Positions 34,614-42,539 of a stretch of 46,024 nucleotides of DNA are shown piece by piece. Position 1 is the stretch's first letter; every line of letters begins with the position of its first letter. A model generated the notes under the pieces. It was given only the letters and a program-made list of their open reading frames with translations, was not told where the DNA came from and did no database searches. The position numbers and the translations under genes are program-made. The stretch is taken from positions 1 through 46,024 of the forward strand of contig JAHUUM010000017.1 in assembly GCA_019218445.1 (NCBI GenBank), in the 5' to 3' direction. The DNA is from Weeksellaceae bacterium TAE3-ERU29. GTDB taxonomy: Bacteria > Bacteroidota > Bacteroidia > Flavobacteriales > Weeksellaceae.

Positions 34614-34934
34614 TTAGCATTCCCAATGTTTTTCAATATATCTTAAAATGCTTGATTTTATGTCTTGCAAATCAGTATATCTTTCAGACCAATTAGTGTT
34701 TCTGATAGATTTATCTTTTTTTAAGACATAATCAAAATGCAAGTAATTATCTTTATTTATTAAAATTACACCTAATTGATTTCTATCTTCTATTTCTATT
34801 TTTAAAACACTTACATCTGCAAAAGGTTTTTCTTTTCTATATATTTCTTCTGTAAAAAAGATTTTGGCATCTTTCATTTCATCTAATGATTTAAACCATT
34901 CTTTTACATTTAATAATAATTCATTAAAGTCCAT
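34614..34934 (-). CDS. TriTu-like immunity protein, paralogue 1
   Basis: A 106-aa alpha/beta protein: an N-terminal helix MDFNELLLNVKEWFKSLDEM, then strands KIFFTEEIYRKEK, ADVSVLKIEIEDRNQLGVIL and NKDNYLHFDYV, then a C-terminal helix TDLQDIKSSILRYIEKHW. The order helix, two strands with xxIExE..hGxI.h, xxh.F...., and helix resembles the TriTu immunity family. About 75 percent identical to the next gene (35010). Confidence 0.6.
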   Translation of the reverse strand: MDFNELLLNVKEWFKSLDEMKDAKIFFTEEIYRKEKPFADVSVLKIEIEDRNQLGVILINKDNYLHFDYVLKKDKSIRNTNWSERYTDLQDIKSSILRYIEKHWEC

Positions 34935-35009
34935 TTCTATTATTTTAATCTGATATTTTAGGTCATTATATATCTAACTTTTATTTGTTTTCTATGTTTT
35001 AAAATATCT

Positions 35010-35330
35010 TTAGGGCTCCCAGTATTTTTCAATAGATTTCAGAATCTTTAATTTTATGTCTTGTAAATCGGTATATCTTTCAGACCAATTATTGCTTTTC
35101 ATAGATTCATCGTTTTTTGAGAGATAATCAAAATACAAATAATTATCTTTGTATATTAAAATTATTACTGAGTTATTTTTATCCTCTATTTCTATTTTTA
35201 AAACACTTACATCTGCGAAACGTTTTTCTTCTCTATATATTTCTTCTGTAAAAAAGATTTGAGCATCTTTCATTTCAATTAATGATTTAAACCATTCTTT
35301 TACATTTAATAATAATTCATTAAAGTCCAT
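35010..35330 (-). CDS. TriTu-like immunity protein, paralogue 2
   Basis: A 106-aa tandem copy of the gene at 34614, 396 bp away, with the same start (MDFNELLLNVKEWFKSL) and end (KSIEKYWEP). Differences cluster in the middle strands (NNSVIILIYKDNYLYFDYLS), where toxin contacts would be expected to diversify. Immunity function is inferred from fold pattern and context. Confidence 0.6.
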   Translation of the reverse strand: MDFNELLLNVKEWFKSLIEMKDAQIFFTEEIYREEKRFADVSVLKIEIEDKNNSVIILIYKDNYLYFDYLSKNDESMKSNNWSERYTDLQDIKLKILKSIEKYWEP

Positions 35331-35356
35331 ATCACAAAATCTCTATAATTTCTTAT

Positions 35357-35383
35357 GCGACTCTGAAACAAGTTCAGAGTGAC
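35357..35383. repeat. 27-nt dispersed palindrome
   Basis: GCGACTCTGAAA...TTCAGAGTGAC; 26 of 27 bases equal the copy at 8209-8235. It separates the TriTu-like pair from the Imm11-like genes. Confidence 0.75.
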
Positions 35384-35407
35384 AGTATTTATTTTATAAA
35401 TTAATTA

Positions 35408-35509
35408 TTACCTCATAATTATGCCATTTGCTTCTTCTGTTAAGGATGCCTGAAAATATTCTCCAATAATTTCCAAATCATCATAAATGTTCAAATTAAA
35501 ATATTTCAT
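35408..35509 (-). pseudogene. Imm11-like gene remnant (N-terminal piece)
   Basis: A 33-residue frame MKYFNLNIYDDLEIIGEYF ends at a TAA. It matches the start of the intact neighbour (MKYYTLTVSDNLDTIG). One base out of frame, the sequence continues VIINL and stop, matching the VIIDL end of the fragment at 36156. So this is a copy whose middle was deleted. Confidence 0.55.
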
Positions 35510-35512
35510 AAC

Positions 35513-36154
35513 TTAAACAAAAAGTATTTTAGATTCTTTCGCTTTATAACCCGTTATATTATTCTTTATTAGACTTTCTAATAAAATTTCCGAAATAAAA
35601 GTAAAATTTTCAAATTCAAACAAATCATATTTAGGAAAAGTATTTAATAAATACAAATTTTCAACCTTAAAGGTTTTGCTAAAATCCATTAAACATTCTC
35701 TCTCTTTTTTCTTAAAAAATTCTTTTGACTCAAAACTACATTCTATTTTTTGTCCATTTTTTTGTATGCTGAATTTAGATTTATTCATATCTATATATGG
35801 AAATAAATTGTCATAAAAATTAAACCAATAATAATTTTTTATATAAGAGCTGTCTTTCAATAAACTGATTGGATAGAATTTATTAGCAGTAAGCTTAAAA
35901 TTCAAAATAATTTTTTTAAATTTTCCGCTGACTAATAATCCAAATGATGGATTATATGTACTTAATAAATCCGTTATTTTAGCATTTTTTTCAAATTCAA
36001 GTTCTAAAAATGGGATTTCTTCTGGTATCTCTCCATAATTGATCTTTATTGGCGAAAATGGCGAACCAAAAAGATTATCATCTGTATTCACAACTTGAGG
36101 TAAAGTTCCTATAGTATCTAAATTATCTGATACTGTTAAAGTATAATATTTCAT
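35513..36154 (-). CDS. Imm11/DUF1629-like immunity protein
   Basis: A 213-aa protein: MKYYTLTVSDNLDTIGTLPQ opening, EIPFLELEFEKNAKITDLLS, SFGLLVSGKFKKIILNFKL, and the typical end NFTFISEILLESLIKNNITG then YKAKES. The last part (F.hS..L...L....hTG..F) is the DUF1629/Imm11 signature. I start at the ATG 36154; a TTG at 36166 adds four residues. It is flanked on both sides by remnants of paralogues. Confidence 0.65.
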   Translation of the reverse strand: MKYYTLTVSDNLDTIGTLPQVVNTDDNLFGSPFSPIKINYGEIPEEIPFLELEFEKNAKITDLLSTYNPSFGLLVSGKFKKIILNFKLTANKFYPISLLKDSSYIKNYYWFNFYDNLFPYIDMNKSKFSIQKNGQKIECSFESKEFFKKKERECLMDFSKTFKVENLYLLNTFPKYDLFEFENFTFISEILLESLIKNNITGYKAKESKILFV

Positions 36155-36155
36155 T

Positions 36156-36227
36156 TTATAAATCAATTATTACCCCACAATCTAAATCCGAAATTTCAAA
36201 TCCCGTGATACTATTTACTTCTATGGC
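36156..36227 (-). pseudogene. Imm11-like gene remnant (C-terminal piece)
   Basis: From just after a stop codon the frame reads AIEVNSITGFEISDLDCGVI and ends IDL at 36156, 1 bp before the ATG of the intact copy. SITGFEIS corresponds to NITGYKAK of that copy. Only the last 23 codons remain. Confidence 0.55.
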
Positions 36228-36244
36228 TTAAGATAGATTGAGTC

Positions 36245-36265
36245 ATACTGAACTTTCTTCAGTAT
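36245..36265. repeat. palindromic element of the ACTGAA/TTCAGT type
   Basis: Perfect 8-bp arms ATACTGAA and TTCAGTAT with a 5-nt loop, related to the elements at 1-26 and 89-114. It marks the boundary between the immunity block and rsmG. Confidence 0.6.
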
Positions 36266-36301
36266 CACATTGTTTTTGTCGAAAATTAGTTATTTAATAA
36301 A

Positions 36302-36937
36302 TTAAAAATACGGCAAATAAACTACCTTTTTGGTTTCAAAAAAATCTTCGTCAAAAAACTGAGTGATTTCGCACTCTACTGCTTCAGGATAATTTTTAAG
36401 TTCTTCGGTTAAATCTCCGCCTTTTAAATATAGAATTCCGTTGGCTAAGGCTTGTTCATTATTCAATGGGTGTTTTTCTATTTTATCTTTTACCCAAGCC
36501 ATAAATCTCGGCATTTGCGTTACTGCCCGACTGACTATAAAATGATATTTTTCTTTTATTTTCTCTACTCTTTTCTGCTCTGCTTTTACATTCTTAAGTC
36601 CTAATTCTTCTGCAACCGACTGAACAACTGTTATTTTCTTCCCGATAGAATCCACTAAATGAAATTGTGTTTCCGGAAATAATATAGCTAATGGAATTCC
36701 GGGAAATCCACCTCCTGTTCCTACGTCTAAAACTTTTTGTCTCGGTAAAAATTCATTTACTTTGGCTATCGCTAAAGAATGTAAAACGTGACGAATATAA
36801 AGCTCGTCTATATCTTTTCTTGAAATTACATTTATTTTCTCGTTCCATTCGGGATAGATTTTCCCCAATAAATCGAACTGAGTTTTTTGCTCTTCTGTAA
36901 TATTCGGAAAGTATTTTGTAATAATTTCGCTTTGCAT
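36302..36937 (-). CDS. rsmG: 16S rRNA (guanine-527-N7)-methyltransferase
   Basis: A 211-aa Rossmann methyltransferase that modifies G527 of 16S rRNA. The SAM-binding motif is LDVGTGGGFPGIPLAILFPE (GTGGGFPG at 73-80), followed by HLVDSIGKK and VSRAVTQMPRF. N-terminal helix NVISRKDIDELYIRHVLHSL is also typical. It starts only 16 bp after the adk terminator hairpin. Confidence 0.95.
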   Translation of the reverse strand: MQSEIITKYFPNITEEQKTQFDLLGKIYPEWNEKINVISRKDIDELYIRHVLHSLAIAKVNEFLPRQKVLDVGTGGGFPGIPLAILFPETQFHLVDSIGKKITVVQSVAEELGLKNVKAEQKRVEKIKEKYHFIVSRAVTQMPRFMAWVKDKIEKHPLNNEQALANGILYLKGGDLTEELKNYPEAVECEITQFFDEDFFETKKVVYLPYF

Positions 36938-36953
36938 AATTATTTAAATAAAA

Positions 36954-36979
36954 TTGGATTACGCAAAAACGTAATCCAA
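36954..36979 (-). terminator. terminator after adk
   Basis: Perfect 10-bp arms TTGGATTACG and CGTAATCCAA with a 6-nt loop, followed on the minus strand by TTTTATTT. It ends 16 bp before the rsmG start, so rsmG must be read through it or use a promoter overlapping it. Confidence 0.75.
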
Positions 36980-37006
36980 AATTAATTTATTTTATAATAA
37001 TATTGA

Positions 37007-37585
37007 TTAGTTTAATTTTTCTATCTCGTCAATCAATCTTTGTGTAATTTCTTCTATTGTTCCCTCACCTTCTACTTCTACCCACTTATCTTGAGCTTTA
37101 TAGTGTTCTGCAACAACATCAGTTTTTTTATAATATTCTTTAATTCGATTTCTTATAATATCTTCACTTGCATCATCTGTTCTTCCGCTGGTTTCTCCCC
37201 TTTTTAAGATTCTTTGAACCAGCACTTCATCTTTTACGGTTAAAGCTAAAGTAACATCTATTTCTGTACCTAAAACTTCTGCAACTATTTTATCTAATTC
37301 TTTTGCTTGAGCAGTAGTTCTCGGATATCCGTCAAAAATTAAGCCTACAGCATCTTTATGCTTTTTCACTTCCTCTTTAAGCATTTCCGTAGTTACTTCA
37401 TCAGGAACAAGCTCTCCTTTATCCATGTGGCTTTTTGCTAATTTCCCTAATTCAGTTTCATTTTTTATATTGAAACGGAACATATCTCCCGTAGATAATT
37501 GTACCCAATTATATTTTTCTACTAATAACTGTGCTTGCGTTCCTTTTCCACTGCCCGGAGGGCCGAATAATACAACATTCTTCAT
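37007..37585 (-). CDS. adk: adenylate kinase
   Basis: A 192-aa enzyme (ATP + AMP to 2 ADP) of the short-lid type. P-loop GPPGSGKGTQA at 7-17, LSTGDMFR, GYPRTTAQA (GFPRT equivalent), and a lid with RGETSGRTDDASEDIIRNRI. Follows hpt with an 8-bp gap, so the two purine genes form an operon ended by the hairpin at 36954. Confidence 0.96.
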   Translation of the reverse strand: MKNVVLFGPPGSGKGTQAQLLVEKYNWVQLSTGDMFRFNIKNETELGKLAKSHMDKGELVPDEVTTEMLKEEVKKHKDAVGLIFDGYPRTTAQAKELDKIVAEVLGTEIDVTLALTVKDEVLVQRILKRGETSGRTDDASEDIIRNRIKEYYKKTDVVAEHYKAQDKWVEVEGEGTIEEITQRLIDEIEKLN

Positions 37586-37593
37586 ATTTTTTA

Positions 37594-38133
37594 TTATTTT
37601 AACTGATAAATAGCCGGTATATTTCTTCCGATTCCATCATAATCAAGGCCGTAACCTACTACAAATTTATTAGGGATACTTAGTCCTATATAATCTATTT
37701 TTAAATCCTTTTTATACGCTTCCGGTTTAAAAAGTAAAGTTGCTGTTTTTACACTTGCTATTGGTTTAGATTTCATCATTTCATGTAGTAATTGTAAGGT
37801 GTTTCCTGTATCTACAATATCTTCTACTAAAATTATATGTCTGTCTTTTACCATTTCCGCCGGAATATCCATTAGATTTTTCACTTCTCCCGTACTGCTT
37901 GTTCCTTGATAAGATTTCATTTGCATAAATGCAATTTCGCAATCTCCAGAATAAGCTTTTAGCAAATCACTAAAAAAGATTACGACTCCATTTAATACAC
38001 CTATAAAAATAGGAATTTCATTTTTAAAATCCTCATAAATAGCATCAGCTACTTTTTGTACTCCCTGCTGAATCTCTTCCTCTGATAAAAAAGGAACAAA
38101 TTCTTTATCTAAAACGGTAATCGTATCTTTCAT
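37594..38133 (-). CDS. hpt: hypoxanthine phosphoribosyltransferase
   Basis: A 179-aa purine salvage enzyme that turns hypoxanthine or guanine and PRPP into IMP or GMP. The PRPP loop is ILVEDIVDTGNTL (101-113); FIGVLNGVVIFFSDL, MKSYQGTSSTG and the end GYGLDYDGIGRNIPAIYQLK are typical. First gene of the hpt-adk operon. Confidence 0.95.
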   Translation of the reverse strand: MKDTITVLDKEFVPFLSEEEIQQGVQKVADAIYEDFKNEIPIFIGVLNGVVIFFSDLLKAYSGDCEIAFMQMKSYQGTSSTGEVKNLMDIPAEMVKDRHIILVEDIVDTGNTLQLLHEMMKSKPIASVKTATLLFKPEAYKKDLKIDYIGLSIPNKFVVGYGLDYDGIGRNIPAIYQLK

Positions 38134-38199
38134 AAATGAATTTAAAAACCGTAAAGTTAATTAAATCAATTTTAAATATAAAGTTTCGTTCAATAAATT

Positions 38200-39561
38200 T
38201 TAAATTGTCATAGAAAAAATCCTTGTTTCAGGTTTATTTCTAAGCATTCGTAAATCAAATGACATACAAATATTCCTTACAAATATTCTTCCTCTCTCGG
38301 TTACGTACATTTTATCGCCTTCATACCTTAGCAATCCGTCTTTTTCCATTTCAACTAATCGCTCTTTTATCTGCTCTAAATTCTCGATTGGTAATTTAGC
38401 AAAATCTGTTTCTAAATTACACATTAGATTAAGGATATGCTTTCTTATCGTTAAATCTTCTTCGTTTAGAATATGTCCTTTTACTACGGGAATTATTCCG
38501 TTTTCTACCAATCTGGAATATTCTTTTATAGATTTCTCGTTTTGGGCAAAACTATACCAACTGTCGGATATCGCAGACATTCCCAATCCTATCATTACTT
38601 GAGTTTTAGAAGAGCTGTATCCCATAAAGTTTCGGTGCAGAGTTTTGTTTAATGCTGCTTGATACAACTTATCATCTTTTAAAGAAAAATGGTCCATTCC
38701 GATTTCTACATAACCAATATCCTCAAAAATTTGTTTCCCTACTTCGTACAATTCTCTCTTTTCTTCGGCAGATGGCAAATCGTTCTCATCAAAACCTCGC
38801 TGACCAACTCCTTTTATCCACGGAACGTGTGCATAACTGTAAAAAGCAATTCTATCGGGGTTCATTTCTTTTATTTTAGAAATGGTATATTTCATTTTGT
38901 CTAATGTATGAAACGGCAACCCAAAAACTAAATCATGGCTGATACTATTATAACCAATTTCCCTCGCTTGTTCGGTAACTCGTTTTACATTTTCAAACGG
39001 CTGAATTCTATTAATTGCTTTCTGAACTTTTTCATCTAAATCCTGAACTCCGAAACTTATTCGTTTAAAACCTAAATCATACAAAACTTTCATGTGTTCG
39101 TATGTTGTATTATTCGGGTGTCCTTCTAAACTAAACTCAGGATTTTCTGCAATTTCCGCAGTTTTGAAAATATTTTCCAATAAAAATTTTAAATTACTCG
39201 GCGAGAAAAACGTAGGTGTTCCTCCTCCTAAATGCAATTCTTTTATAATTGGTTTTTCTTCTAAAAGCTCCAAATATAAATCCCATTCTTGCAAAATGGT
39301 TTCGATATAAGGGTCTTCTACATCTCCGTGCCTTTTGGTTATATGTTTATGACACGCACAAAACGTACATAAACTCTCGCAAAAAGGTAAATGTAAATAA
39401 AGAGAAATCCCCTCTTTTTGATTAGATTCTAAAAAAGATTTTTTTAATGTTTCTTTCCAAGCCTCTAAAGAGAAACCTGCTTGATCCCAATACGGGACTG
39501 TAGGGTAACTCGTGTACCGAGGACCGGGAATATTATACTTTTGAATTAAATTATCACTCAT
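38200..39561 (-). CDS. hemN: oxygen-independent coproporphyrinogen III oxidase
   Basis: A 453-aa radical SAM enzyme of heme synthesis that decarboxylates coproporphyrinogen III without oxygen. The cluster motif is CESLCTFCAC (Cys61, Cys65, Cys68). GPRYTSYPT at the N-terminus, ELHLGGGTPTF and the SFGVQDLDEKVQ region mark true HemN rather than a HemW-like protein. Together with nrdDG it points to growth at low oxygen, and shows that the cell makes heme although the uptake locus at 409-2720 is broken. Confidence 0.95.
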   Translation of the reverse strand: MSDNLIQKYNIPGPRYTSYPTVPYWDQAGFSLEAWKETLKKSFLESNQKEGISLYLHLPFCESLCTFCACHKHITKRHGDVEDPYIETILQEWDLYLELLEEKPIIKELHLGGGTPTFFSPSNLKFLLENIFKTAEIAENPEFSLEGHPNNTTYEHMKVLYDLGFKRISFGVQDLDEKVQKAINRIQPFENVKRVTEQAREIGYNSISHDLVFGLPFHTLDKMKYTISKIKEMNPDRIAFYSYAHVPWIKGVGQRGFDENDLPSAEEKRELYEVGKQIFEDIGYVEIGMDHFSLKDDKLYQAALNKTLHRNFMGYSSSKTQVMIGLGMSAISDSWYSFAQNEKSIKEYSRLVENGIIPVVKGHILNEEDLTIRKHILNLMCNLETDFAKLPIENLEQIKERLVEMEKDGLLRYEGDKMYVTERGRIFVRNICMSFDLRMLRNKPETRIFSMTI

Positions 39562-39576
39562 TATATTTATTCAGTT

Positions 39577-40386
39577 CTACTGAATGGCTTTTCTTATTTT
39601 TATTAATTTGGTTAGCAAATCTTGTAATCTGTCCAGTGGTAACATATTTGCTCCATCACTTTTGGCATTTTTCGGGTCGGGGTGAGTTTCTATGAATAAA
39701 CCGTCTGCTCCCACAGCAATTCCCGCCTTAGCAACAGTTTCTATTAGCGCTGGTTTTCCACCCGTTACACCGCTGCTTTGGTTGGGTTGTTGCAAAGAAT
39801 GCGTTACGTCCAGAATTACAGGAGCATATTTTTGCATTACAGGAATCCCTCTGTAATCTACCACCAAATCTTGATACCCAAAAGTCGTTCCTCTTTCTAT
39901 AATTGCCACATTGTCATTACCACTGTCAGTCACTTTCTGAACAGGAAATTGCATACTTTCAGGCGATAAAAACTGACCTTTTTTTAAGGTTACGGCTTTT
40001 CCCGTTTTTGCCGCGGCTACTACTAAATCGGTTTGCCTTACCAAAAATGCGGGGATTTGCAAAACATCTACATATTCCGCCGCTAAATACGCGTCTGAAC
40101 TTTCGTGAATATCGGTAGTTGTAGGAACTCCAAACTCCTCTCCTACTTTCTGAATTATTTTTAAGGCCTTTTCATTCCCAATTCCCGTAAAACTATCTAT
40201 TCTGGAACGATTAGCTTTCTTAAATGAACCTTTAAAAATATAAGGAATTTTTAATTCATCTGTAATCTTTACGATTTTCTCGGCAATCTCAAAAGGAGTT
40301 TTATCATTTTCTATGGCACACGGTCCTGCGATTAAGAAAAAATTCCCTGAGTCTGTATATTTTATATTTGGTAACGACTTTATCAT
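39577..40386 (-). CDS. kdsA: 3-deoxy-8-phosphooctulonate (KDO-8-P) synthase
   Basis: A 269-aa aldolase-type enzyme that joins PEP and arabinose 5-phosphate. FLIAGPCAIEND, FKGSFKKANRSRIDSFTGIG, DVLQIPAFLVRQTDL and IETHPDPKNAKSDGANMLPL are diagnostic. It uses the product of KdsD (9675-10643), so two KDO steps are in this window. Followed by hemN with a 15-bp gap, hence likely one operon. Confidence 0.96.
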   Translation of the reverse strand: MIKSLPNIKYTDSGNFFLIAGPCAIENDKTPFEIAEKIVKITDELKIPYIFKGSFKKANRSRIDSFTGIGNEKALKIIQKVGEEFGVPTTTDIHESSDAYLAAEYVDVLQIPAFLVRQTDLVVAAAKTGKAVTLKKGQFLSPESMQFPVQKVTDSGNDNVAIIERGTTFGYQDLVVDYRGIPVMQKYAPVILDVTHSLQQPNQSSGVTGGKPALIETVAKAGIAVGADGLFIETHPDPKNAKSDGANMLPLDRLQDLLTKLIKIRKAIQ

Positions 40387-40464
40387 TCAGCAAAGTTAAA
40401 TGATATAAATCAATTTTGCCAAATAGCTGTTTTATTTTGATTGAAACTAATCTTTCAATCTCTT

Positions 40465-40490
40465 AAAATGGATTAGGTTCATTCTCTAAA
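40465..40490 (-). pseudogene. 3' scrap of the 762-bp repeat immunity gene
   Basis: Twenty-six bases identical to the last codons (LENEPNPF) of the three paralogues at 41016-43217, placed just after the stop of the gene at 40493. It shows that the gene at 40493 was inserted into, or replaced the body of, a fourth copy. Confidence 0.6.
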
Positions 40491-40492
40491 GA

Positions 40493-40924
40493 TTAAATTG
40501 GTAATATTTCTTTTAATGCTTGGGAATAATCTTTATTTCTAAAAATTTTATCTAGAAATTCTCCTATCTCCTTAATTTTCATACCTCTTTTGAATAAGAA
40601 TTTAGTATTCTCATCTAATCTTTGTATTGGACTAATATAAAATTCATGATTTTGTTTAAAGAATCTATCGAATTCATAAAGAAACAAAATACAATTTAAT
40701 ATTTCTCCTTCTACAAAAAAAACATATCCATTATCGTAAAAATCAATATTTAAACTCTTTTTCTTTGATAGATAAAAGTATGTGCTTAAACTCTTTTTTT
40801 CTATATTAAATTTAAACATTGATTTCTTACTTATTTCTTCACAAAAAAAATTTAATTCTTCAGTGTTAATTAGACCATTATCATTCCATATATAGATTTC
40901 TGTATTATTTATTATTTGTTCCAT
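40493..40924 (-). CDS. hypothetical immunity-like protein
   Basis: A 143-aa soluble protein: TEIYIWNDNGLINTEELNFF, KSLSTYFYLSKKKSLNIDFY, a DNGYVFFVEGEILNCILFL strand pair and a helical end. No family recognised. It is preceded by the family 1 orphan tail (40955-41008) and followed by a scrap of the repeat paralogue, so it occupies the immunity position of a repeat unit. Confidence 0.5.
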   Translation of the reverse strand: MEQIINNTEIYIWNDNGLINTEELNFFCEEISKKSMFKFNIEKKSLSTYFYLSKKKSLNIDFYDNGYVFFVEGEILNCILFLYEFDRFFKQNHEFYISPIQRLDENTKFLFKRGMKIKEIGEFLDKIFRNKDYSQALKEILPI

Positions 40925-40954
40925 TTTTTAATATAACTGTCATGAAATACTACA

Positions 40955-41008
40955 CTAATAATTATTATCTCCGTCTCCGTATAATTTATAAAATCCTTTT
41001 ATTGGAAT
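40955..41008 (-). pseudogene. orphan toxin-like tail, family 1, copy 3 (shortened)
   Basis: Reads IPIKGFYKLYGDGDNNY and stops, 17 residues; matches the 25-residue tails at 41693 and 42455 but diverges after DNN. It precedes a different gene from the other two copies. Confidence 0.5.
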
Positions 41009-41015
41009 TTATAGT

Positions 41016-41693
41016 TTATAAAAATGGATTAGGTTCATTCTCTAAATGAGAAATTAAAGACTCAAAACCTTCTTTAAATGCAGGGTTATATCTATCCGGT
41101 TTCTCTATAGCACACTTTTCAATTCTTATTTTTGTATTTTCTTTATACTCTTCATACCTCTCTGTTTGATTTCCCCATTTTAGAATGGCTAACTTTTTAA
41201 ATAGATTAACAGGAAATTTACCTCCAACCGGTATTTCCAATTGTTTATCAAAAGGAACGCTACCTACATATTCTGCTAAAAAACGAATATCTAACAGTTT
41301 GGGAAAAACCTCTTTTTCATGGTATTCTAAACATTTTATAAATTCTGCTATAAATTCTTCTAACTCTAACTCTGTTTTAATCTCTCTAAAAAAGAAATCA
41401 TATTCTGTATCATAAAAATCATTTGATGTAAAATAAAAATAATCAGAATATTTGTCTTTTAATTCAGGGACTATCAATTTAGAAACCTCTCTTTCTAATT
41501 TTTTAAAACTAAATATTGGCACTCCTTCAAATGTGATATGATTAGAATATTGAATTCTAAATCGAGTTTCAATATACAAATCTTCATTTTCTCTATGAAA
41601 CCCCACATAGCTTGTACTATTTGAAGAGGCTTTATAGGTTTTACCAATTAAACTTAATATACGCTTTTGAAAATCTTTCTTTTTTATTACCAT
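41016..41693 (-). CDS. immunity-like paralogue in 762-bp repeats, copy 3
   Basis: A 225-aa soluble protein. The C-terminal half (YHEKEVFPKLLDIRFLAEYV, then GSVPFDKQLEIPVGGKFPVN and LISHLENEPNPFL) is almost identical in all three copies; the N-terminus (MVIKKKDFQKRILSLIGKTY) is unique to this one. No family recognised. Immunity is inferred from tandem arrangement, conserved tail fragments between copies and similarity in layout to the block at 30-36 kb. Confidence 0.6.
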   Translation of the reverse strand: MVIKKKDFQKRILSLIGKTYKASSNSTSYVGFHRENEDLYIETRFRIQYSNHITFEGVPIFSFKKLEREVSKLIVPELKDKYSDYFYFTSNDFYDTEYDFFFREIKTELELEEFIAEFIKCLEYHEKEVFPKLLDIRFLAEYVGSVPFDKQLEIPVGGKFPVNLFKKLAILKWGNQTERYEEYKENTKIRIEKCAIEKPDRYNPAFKEGFESLISHLENEPNPFL

Positions 41694-41770
41694 TATTTAT
41701 GAAGTTTTATTATATCTACAAAATTATTATCTCCGTCTCCGTATAATTTGTAAAATCCCTTTATTGGAAT
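41693..41770 (-). pseudogene. orphan toxin-like tail, family 1, copy 2
   Basis: A 25-codon frame bounded by stops, containing KGFYKLYGDGDNNFVDIIKL and ending HK. Its stop shares a base with the ATG of copy 3 (TAATG), as in a coupled toxin-immunity pair. Confidence 0.5.
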
Positions 41771-41777
41771 TTATAGT

Positions 41778-42455
41778 TTATAGAAATGGATTAGGTTCAT
41801 TCTCTAAATGAGAAATTAAAGACTCAAAACCTTCTTTAAATGCAGGGTTATATCTATCCGGTTTCTCTATAGCACACTTTTCAATTCTTATTTTTGTATT
41901 TTCTTTATATTCTTCATATCTCTCTGTTTGATTTCCCCATTTTAGAATGGCTAACTTTTTAAATAGATTAACAGGAAATTTACCCCCAACCGGTATTTCC
42001 AATTGTTTATCAAAAGGAACGCTACCTACATATTCTGCTAAAAAACGAATATCTAACAGTTTGGGAAAAATCTCTTTTTCATGGTACTCTAACCATTTTA
42101 TAAATTCTGCTATAAATTCTTCCAACTCTGACTCTGTTTCAATTTCTCTAAAACGAAAATTATACTCTGTATTGTAAAATCTTTTTGTGTGAAAATATAA
42201 ATAATTAGAATATTTGTCTTTTAATTCAGGAACTATCAATTTAGACACCTCTCTTTCTAATTTTTTAGAACTAAATATTGAAACTCCTTCAAATGTGATA
42301 TGATTATAATATTGAATTCTAAAATCTAATTCGACTCTCATACCTTCATTTTCTCTTATAAACACAACATAATCATTATCTACTAATTTTGAAGTGTATT
42401 CTTTTGATATTTTTTCTAATATCTGTTTTGATAATTTTTTTCTTTCTATATCCAT
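41778..42455 (-). CDS. immunity-like paralogue in 762-bp repeats, copy 2
   Basis: A 225-aa protein with N-terminus KKLSKQILEKISKEYTSKLV shared with copy 1, but a middle (TFEGVSIFSSKKLEREVSKL) shared with copy 3. It is thus a mosaic of its two neighbours, a sign of recombination between repeats. C-terminal half as in the other copies. Confidence 0.6.
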   Translation of the reverse strand: MDIERKKLSKQILEKISKEYTSKLVDNDYVVFIRENEGMRVELDFRIQYYNHITFEGVSIFSSKKLEREVSKLIVPELKDKYSNYLYFHTKRFYNTEYNFRFREIETESELEEFIAEFIKWLEYHEKEIFPKLLDIRFLAEYVGSVPFDKQLEIPVGGKFPVNLFKKLAILKWGNQTERYEEYKENTKIRIEKCAIEKPDRYNPAFKEGFESLISHLENEPNPFL

Positions 42456-42532
42456 TATTTATGAAGTTTTATTATATCTACAAAATTATTATCTCCGTCT
42501 CCGTATAATTTGTAAAATCCCTTTACTGGAAT
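42455..42532 (-). pseudogene. orphan toxin-like tail, family 1, copy 1
   Basis: Same 25-codon frame as at 41693 with one change (IPVKG for IPIKG), exactly 762 bp away. Overlaps the ATG of copy 2 by one base. Confidence 0.5.
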
Positions 42533-42539
42533 TTATAGT

